This document shows positions 60,701 through 64,000 of a stretch of 64,000 bases of DNA, one piece after another (within the stretch, counting starts at the first letter, position 1; the number at the start of each line of letters is the position of its first letter). The notes under the pieces were generated by a model, which searched no databases, was not told where the DNA came from, and saw only the letters and a program-made list of their open reading frames with translations. The stretch comes from Urophycis tenuis. Taxonomy: Eukaryota > Chordata > Actinopteri > Gadiformes > Phycidae. Where the stretch lies: assembly GCA_036785325.1 (NCBI GenBank), contig JAXIVH010000010.1:9973414-10037413 (forward strand), in the 5' to 3' direction. Made by a program: the position numbers and the translations under genes.

Positions 60701-62167
60701 CGCACAGTGTTGTCCACAGAAGGTTAGATGACCAATCAGATTCACAGGACACTTTCCCACCTTGCTTATAGGTCAAGTACAAGGAGGACCTGGAGTGGCT
60801 GAAGGGTATTGGCTGCTACGTGTGGGACACACCAGACATGGTGCAGGCAGATAGGAACAAGAAGCTGTACAGCGAGGTGAGTTATCTAATGACTAAGAAT
60901 GCCATCCCTCATAGCCCGGTGATTCATCGTTATCACGTATCCTTGCGCTAATGGTCCTCTCTGCTCTTTGGTAACAGAGACTGTACAAAGCCTCCTTCGA
61001 GAAGAACAGATACAACTTCAGATACACCTGTGACTCGCCATTCTTCCACGCCGCCAAGAATGCCTCCCTGCTCATCAATGACGTAAGCCCCTCTGTTCGA
61101 CAGACCAACAGATTCCAGACCAGGATTTCATTTTCAAATGCTTCAATTGCAGTTAAACTTCATTAGACTAAGTAGTTGTTCATGATAAAGGTTGTTTTGT
61201 TTTTGTTCGATCTCTATGCATCTCAGTTGGATTCTCATATTTGAAGGTAAACCAATGAAGGAAATATAATTTACTAGCTTCCTCCTTCCTGTCTGACACA
61301 GCTAAATTTGCTTTATTGCTGTATTTCTGTCCGCTTAATAACTTTACCTCTTCCTTCCGGAAATTGCCAAATCGCTTAGTTCCCAAAGCACAGAACCTCT
61401 CCTTTTCTGGATTTGTTTCGTTCCTCCTTATAACTTCCGCCTTTTGACCGTTCTGAGCAGAGGACTTATAGATCGTCCTATGAGAAGAACAAGGATAAGT
61501 TCACCATTACCACAGACGATCCTAGGTACCAGCTGGCCAGAGAGAACAACAAGATGAGCCAGGTAACATACCTGACGAGGCCGCGGTGCCGCTGGCCTGC
61601 CACCTCCTGCGGGCCTCGCCGGCCCGCTGCATGAGGTCTTCAGCAACCTGCCCAAGGTTGACGTCGCATGGCTGTGGCCTCACCTTCCCTGTCCGACTGT
61701 CGCCGATCCCTCTGATTCCTACTGCGGGAGTCCCAAACCGTGCCACTCAAGCAGCCAGAACTGGGGAAACGTCTTGAGCGCGCTTCAATCTCTTGAATCT
61801 GTGCCTCCAGCGCTGACGCTGTCGTTGTTGTGCCCTGTGTGTCCACTGAAAAACTTGCTGGAACCTCCAGGGCAGTGGTGTTTCTCACTGAGGGCGCAGA
61901 TTCAGTGGGGAAAACCAAACAACAGCTCGGACCCCACGGGGTTAATCTCTTAGTCTCCATGGTGTCCGACCTGCTGTTTGCGCTTTTCGTCAACTATGGC
62001 ATGCTATGTGTATGTGTTACGTACGTTGGTGTGTGTGTATGTGTGTGTGAACATATGGACAGGCACGATATAAATCCCGAGCCAAGGAACTGCTTAAGAG
62101 CGGCTGCAATGAGTTGCTCCGGCCAGACATCCTCACAGCCCTATACCAGTCAGTTCAGGGCAGCAAG
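23828..62167 (+). CDS. neb: neb, nebulin (3'-partial; 107 coding exons in window)
   Basis: Giant actin thin-filament ruler of skeletal muscle. Modules of about 35 residues carrying SDxxYK each contact one actin; every seventh-module WLKG-type motif is matched to the tropomyosin/troponin repeat. 107 exons, all phase 0, give about 5,199 codons without a stop. Layout by residue: acidic N-terminus and linker 1-74, seven single modules 75-321, then 20 seven-module super-repeats 322-5199, ending with the GCNELLRPDILTALY module near human residue ~5,000. The remaining modules, Ser-rich region and SH3 lie right of the window. Because every intron is phase 0, skipping or duplicating any exon keeps the frame. 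Two introns use GC donors. The individual blocks are annotated below with exon positions. Confidence 0.97.
25285..25720. repeat. purine-rich low-complexity block in neb intron 1
   Basis: (GA)n at 25291-25321 followed by a long G/A-biased stretch with (GGGT)n at 25454-25480 and a G run near 25527-25537. Long ORFs on both strands here reflect composition. Confidence 0.8.
27463..27524. repeat. perfect 29-bp inverted repeat, 4-base loop
   Basis: Arms 27463-27491 and 27496-27524 are exact reverse complements (ACTTGTGTTTAAGTGAAAAA and nine more bases), loop AGTA. It lies in the neb intron between exons 26750-26791 and 27643-27750. A further ACTTAAACACAA copy follows at 27528-27539. Confidence 0.9.
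28072..31408 (+). CDS. neb: neb single modules M1-M7
   Basis: Seven one-module exons: 28072-28179, 28426-28530, 28988-29092, 29692-29796, 30453-30557, 31043-31147, 31301-31408. Each begins with xxYK/xxYR and ends with a LSE/LSK/YSK/LSD/RSD/LSN/ASS-type junction. Examples are NKYRQAYDLSKG, VLYRQKWDETKDRYLLPPDA and RRYTQEYENTKDQIYFMQTD, which follow the mammalian M1-M7 order closely. They are not arranged in super-repeats and carry no WLKG motif. Confidence 0.95.
32042..34462 (+). CDS. neb: neb super-repeat 1 (seven single-module exons)
   Basis: Exons 32042-32158, 32900-33001, 33107-33214, 33327-33431, 33559-33657, 34143-34247, 34355-34462; residues 322-569. Order set by the position-5 module KVYRQHPDKVKF and position-7 module ending GDAIPILAARAHTNIASD. 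The position-4 module (QNYKADYEDIKTRCFFPQ) lacks the WLKG-type motif found from super-repeat 2 on. The intron after 33214 begins GCAAGC (GC-AG intron). Confidence 0.94.
34562..35833 (+). CDS. neb: neb super-repeat 2
   Basis: Exons 34562-34675, 34811-35008 (two modules), 35094-35201, 35328-35426, 35523-35627, 35726-35833; residues 570-813. First copy of the position-1 signature (YEKNRGHMVGALSIHDDP) and of the position-4 motif (TKGTPWIPFGSMDVEKAKKA). Modules 1-3 are split 114+198 nt and modules 4-5 are split 108+99 nt, whereas the next twelve super-repeats have these fused into 312 and 204/207 nt exons. Confidence 0.95.
36075..37303 (+). CDS. neb: neb super-repeat 3 (four-exon cassette)
   Basis: Exons 36075-36386 (312 nt, modules 1-3), 36619-36825 (207, modules 4-5), 36929-37033 (105), 37196-37303 (108); residues 814-1057. 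Position 4 reads YIRGIGWVPIGSLGVETAK. Exons and introns are closely similar to those of super-repeats 5 and 6. Confidence 0.96.
37426..38638 (+). CDS. neb: neb super-repeat 4
   Basis: Exons 37426-37737, 37988-38194, 38331-38435, 38531-38638; residues 1058-1301. The first two thirds of the 312-nt exon match the exon at 40475; the last third (KIPHNYFLLPDNMQLQLCRK) is distinct from its neighbours. The 105- and 108-nt exons (AAYKASGEKFMHTYNLPADA; SHYKQKWIEHIAKGYDMRPD) are also distinct. Confidence 0.96.
39153..40352 (+). CDS. neb: neb super-repeat 5
   Basis: Exons 39153-39464, 39688-39894, 39986-40090, 40245-40352; residues 1302-1545. It is nearly identical to super-repeat 3, including the intron after the 312-nt exon and the intron after the 108-nt exon. 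The intron 39895-39985 is not similar to its counterpart 36826-36928. Confidence 0.96.
40475..41806 (+). CDS. neb: neb super-repeat 6 (mosaic first exon)
   Basis: Exons 40475-40786, 41134-41340, 41440-41544, 41699-41806; residues 1546-1789. The 312-nt exon equals super-repeat 4 up to about 40663 and super-repeats 3/5 from 40670. The intron 41341-41439 nearly matches that of super-repeat 3 (36826-36928). The 108-nt exon (MEMAKKGHNVKADAIPIVAA) has diverged. Confidence 0.96.
41919..43517 (+). CDS. neb: neb super-repeat 7
   Basis: Exons 41919-42230, 42842-43048, 43143-43247, 43410-43517; residues 1790-2033. It is the last cassette with a 207-nt modules 4-5 exon (NQYKSEYESYCKGIGWVPIG). The intron after the 312-nt exon is long (611 nt) and holds a retrotransposon tail. 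Confidence 0.95.
42400..42510. mobile_element. 3' end of a non-LTR retrotransposon
   Basis: Sequence with GTGAATTTCTCCAAAGGGGG, then ATTAATAAAGGACTATATTA, ending in TATCT/TCTTA repeats, is the form of 3' ends of fish LINE/SINE families. No reverse transcriptase coding sequence is present, so this is a 5'-truncated or short insertion in a neb intron. Confidence 0.6.
43622..44699 (+). CDS. neb: neb super-repeat 8
   Basis: Exons 43622-43933, 44034-44237 (204 nt; one codon shorter than in super-repeats 3-7), 44401-44505, 44592-44699; residues 2034-2276. Start of the second duplicated array. Position 1 now reads GYRKQVGHHIGARCIQDDP and position 3 HNWTCLPDSTDVVQARQAYD. Confidence 0.96.
44789..45857 (+). 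CDS. neb: neb super-repeat 9
   Basis: Exons 44789-45100, 45199-45402, 45568-45672, 45750-45857; residues 2277-2519. Exons and introns closely match super-repeat 8, offset by about 1.16 kb. Confidence 0.96.
45946..47004 (+). CDS. neb: neb super-repeat 10
   Basis: Exons 45946-46257, 46353-46556, 46709-46813, 46897-47004; residues 2520-2762. Third copy of the ~1.16-kb unit. The intron before the 105-nt exon ends in the same CCTCCTGTTGGTTTTTGTCT sequence as in super-repeats 8 and 9. Confidence 0.96.
47094..48241 (+). CDS. neb: neb super-repeat 11
   Basis: Exons 47094-47405, 47504-47707, 47906-48010, 48134-48241; residues 2763-3005. The first exon belongs to the duplicated array; the following exons (AVYKADLKWLQGMGWVPIGS; RLYTEAWEKDKTKLHINPDT) are distinct. 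The donor at 48011 (GTGATT) is weak. Confidence 0.95.
48353..49508 (+). CDS. neb: neb super-repeat 12
   Basis: Exons 48353-48664, 48849-49052, 49202-49306, 49401-49508; residues 3006-3248. The 312-nt exon starts like super-repeat 11 but its last ~60 nt (DVVQARKAYDLQSD) match super-repeats 13 and 15. Module 5 (LYKLKPDKQKYTTDMTSMPM) departs from the usual YRQHPS form. Confidence 0.95.
49610..50735 (+). CDS. neb: neb super-repeat 13
   Basis: Exons 49610-49921, 50016-50219, 50429-50533, 50628-50735; residues 3249-3491. The 312-nt exon (HHIGALSVRDDPLIMLALNS) is about 95% identical to the one at 52190, two super-repeats downstream. Confidence 0.95.
50892..52095 (+). CDS. neb: neb super-repeat 14
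   Basis: Exons 50892-51203, 51296-51499, 51682-51786, 51988-52095; residues 3492-3734. Position 4 changes to WIRGCGWSPQDSVDVVKARN. This is the last cassette with a fused modules 4-5 exon. Confidence 0.95.
52190..53419 (+). CDS. neb: neb super-repeat 15
   Basis: Exons 52190-52501 (312), 52588-52692 (105), 52893-52991 (99), 53115-53216 (102), 53312-53419 (108); residues 3735-3976. The former 204-nt exon is here split 105+99 at the module 4/5 boundary (ILAE | RGYRVKLDQQKFTATADRMD). Confidence 0.95.
53513..54702 (+). CDS. neb: neb super-repeat 16
   Basis: Exons 53513-53824 (312), 53946-54050, 54157-54261, 54388-54492, 54595-54702; residues 3977-4221. Last 312-nt exon in the window. Its 5' part resembles 49610 and its 3' part and following intron resemble 50892-51240. 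Position 4 reads WIRGCGWVPAESVHHVKVKK. Confidence 0.95.
54794..56274 (+). CDS. neb: neb super-repeat 17
   Basis: Exons 54794-54904 (111), 55026-55223 (198, modules 2-3), 55517-55621, 55741-55845, 55965-56069, 56167-56274; residues 4222-4465. Position 4 changes to the WMKGMGCYVWDTPEIVRAKK form, which persists to the end of the window. Confidence 0.95.
56465..57969 (+). CDS. neb: neb super-repeat 18
   Basis: Exons 56465-56578 (114), 56831-57028 (198), 57240-57344, 57451-57555, 57659-57766, 57862-57969; residues 4466-4711. Module 1 contains YSLPKSLEDDPGTARCIKAG, close to the mammalian counterpart. The acceptor of 57240 is a run of 16 C. Confidence 0.95.
57222..57237. repeat. neb: poly-C acceptor tract of neb exon 57240
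   Basis: Sixteen consecutive C directly before the AG at 57238-57239 serve as the polypyrimidine tract. Confidence 0.9.
58054..59534 (+). CDS. neb: neb super-repeat 19
   Basis: Seven single-module exons: 58054-58161, 58309-58413, 58548-58652, 58757-58855 (99 nt), 58974-59078, 59210-59314, 59430-59534; residues 4712-4955. The position-4 exon (WLRGLGCFMYDTPEMVNVRN) is only 33 aa and ends KFR, two residues short. The intron after 59314 starts GCAAGT (GC-AG intron). Confidence 0.94.
60015..62167 (+). CDS. neb: neb super-repeat 20 (last in window)
   Basis: Exons 60015-60119, 60312-60416, 60529-60633, 60772-60876, 60978-61082, 61461-61562 (102 nt), 62063-62167; residues 4956-5199. Position 4 is EWLKGIGCYVWDTPDMVQAD. 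The last module (ARYKSRAKELLKSGCNELLR, then PDILTALYQSVQGSK) is an unusual helical-looking module also present in mammals. The 61461 exon (RTYRSSYEKNKDKFTITTDD) precedes it here. Confidence 0.93.
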
Positions 62168-64000
62168 GTAAACAACCTCAGAGCAGATCAGCTGGGCCTC
62201 ATCTCAGGGCCCTGTCCGCAAACCGCATATTATAACAGCCCGATTGAACTTCGGCTGTCGAGGAATTAGAAAAGAAAGTGGGTTCTAGTTCCTTGTTGAT
62301 TTATGTGGACAGGGCCCTAGGGTGTGTAACCATGCTCCATCCATTGACGTCCATCCTAGTATATCCTCCATTCATGCCAATCTAAACTATCAGTAACTAC
62401 CCCACCTCCTGCCCACCTTTTGCCTACACGCTAATCTTGCTTATAACCCCCATCCGACCCTCTTGTCAAAGTTGTGATATGTAAATAATTACTTGAACAT
62501 ATTTGTAGTCTATGCTGACCGATAATGATCTCAATATCGATTATTTTGCCATGTGGCACCACCGTGTTACAATAGTACCCCAGAACGGCCAAACGGTCTA
62601 AGAGAGGACACTTGTCTTATTTTAATGAATTTGGTTGTAATCTCAAACCTCACCGCTAGATGTCAATAAATTCCGCACACTGCACCAACCTGTAGTAGCT
62701 GTAGCAATATAGCAGTTTAAAATACACATATTATAACTGCAGCTTGATAGCAGATCTATTGATTTATATAATATATAATAATAATAAAAAAAAACGTATA
62801 TAATGATCGAATAAAGCCGTACCAAGGGACTGACCTGACTGGATCGGTCCGTTTCAACGACAAAGCACCCGAAACATGGACTAAGATGACGAACTTCAAT
62901 AGGATGAGAAGTGAGGAAATGAGGGCGTTGAAGTCCGTAAGCTACACTGATAATATCTACATTTACAACCGCAAACTTTCTTTTCGTCCTTGTTATATAT
63001 ACCGTCATGTTGCCCTGTGACAACTGAAAAACGAGTTTGCACAGTGTGTCTAAATGTTTTTACACAAAACTTTGCTACTTACCGAAAACAACGAATCATA
63101 AAAAAACAGCAACTTAGATTAACTTTCAATATCTTAATTGACGACATAGGTTCGTAAGCTTTGGAGACATTTGACATTAAGAGCTATCGTTCTCTACGGC
63201 GCAACGGTTAGTTATCAGAGTCCCCGTCGGCGTTAGCCTGGCAGCACACAGCGCTGACCGACGTGACCGGGTCCATGAAACACACCAACACAACGGGACG
63301 ACGAGACGCCCAAGTCACCCCTAGGCAGTTAAAGCTCCATGCAGTGTTGATCCAAAATCATATGTATGATGAATAGCAGTTGTATTTCACTGTTATGCTC
63401 ATAGATGATCGGGATACAATGCGATTCGTTTTAACGCTCCATGCAGACGACGCGAGGCGTGTTAATATGAACGGGTGAAACGCCGCATCTCTGTTTGAAA
63501 TATGTACGTTAGCTTTGCTATTGCCTTTGTCAGGGTAGTGAGTTTAGGCTTGTTATTACCTTGTAATTGGCAGCACCAACAACCACAAAATAGCAAATAG
63601 CAACATTACTTGCACTAGCTAATGAACTATCCTCCTCACCCTTCATAGAGACTATTCATCAGGCTCCCAGGTTGAACTGCAGGATACCCTGCAATGTGGA
63701 GTAGCATAGACAGACCAAACCTCCATGGTGAACGACAGCTAAGTGGACACCAAAAGCTGTTCTTCTGTCACCAAACATTGGTAACATGTAACATTGTAAC
63801 TCCATTCTCCTTCACTCGACCTCACAGCCCAAATGTCATCCATGCATGTTTGTGTTTGTGCATGTGTCCTACTCAGGCATGTTTCCATTCACCTCATCGC
63901 ACACATCCTCATTCACATTACACTCAAGTATCACACAGTACACTCATTATTTCTCCTTTTCACAAACTTTTTGTATCCACATGTAGTGTTGTGCAACTAT
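62168..64000 (+). other. neb: neb intron, no further exon seen
   Basis: Begins with the donor GTAAAC after the last exon. No nebulin-like module, splice-bounded ORF or RNA gene was recognised on either strand. The next neb exon is presumably beyond 64000. Confidence 0.6.

Noticed and set aside
61563..62062. ORFs in the intron between the last two neb exons
   Set aside because: No homology recognised and both strands open by composition; bounded by clear neb splice sites.

Overview
This window is nuclear DNA from a ray-finned (teleost) fish. The evidence is three vertebrate genes with GT-AG introns, dense (GT)n, (CT)n and poly-C tracts, fish-type dispersed repeats, and the gene order cacnb4 - arl5a - neb, all on the + strand. 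That is the same neighbourhood as human 2q23 (CACNB4-ARL5A-NEB). The species cannot be named from the sequence alone. I found no prokaryotic, viral or CRISPR-like content.

Layout. (1) 1-10251: the 3' twelve coding exons of cacnb4, the beta-4 auxiliary subunit of voltage-gated calcium channels; the 5' exons lie left of the window. Introns are loaded with simple repeats, followed by a 3' UTR. (2) 13043-19172: complete six-exon arl5a (179 aa), a myristoylated ARF-like GTPase, with a GC-rich promoter region and a poly(A) signal at 19795. (3) 19801-23800: intergenic DNA and probable neb promoter. (4) 23828-62167: the first 107 coding exons of neb (nebulin), all phase 0, giving about 5,199 codons. 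They comprise an acidic N-terminus, seven single modules, then 20 seven-module super-repeats. Nebulin continues to the right of the window; 62168-64000 shows no further exon.

Exon layout in neb is highly regular. Super-repeats 3-14 are each coded by four exons of 312 + 204/207 + 105 + 108 nt (3+2+1+1 modules). At both ends of this core the large exons are split by introns at module boundaries. The main evolutionary signal is in the core. Super-repeats 3-6 and 8-11 are recent tandem duplications that include introns. Several 312-nt exons are mosaics of two other copies, with one breakpoint confined to about 6 nt (40663-40670). Two neb introns are GC-AG.

The three genes are not a functional operon-like system; they share a conserved neighbourhood. 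I did not find a convincing new biological system. The most unusual observations are the mosaic nebulin array, the GC-AG introns, a 29-bp perfect palindrome in a neb intron, and a cacnb4 splice donor that is contiguous with a CAGT satellite.
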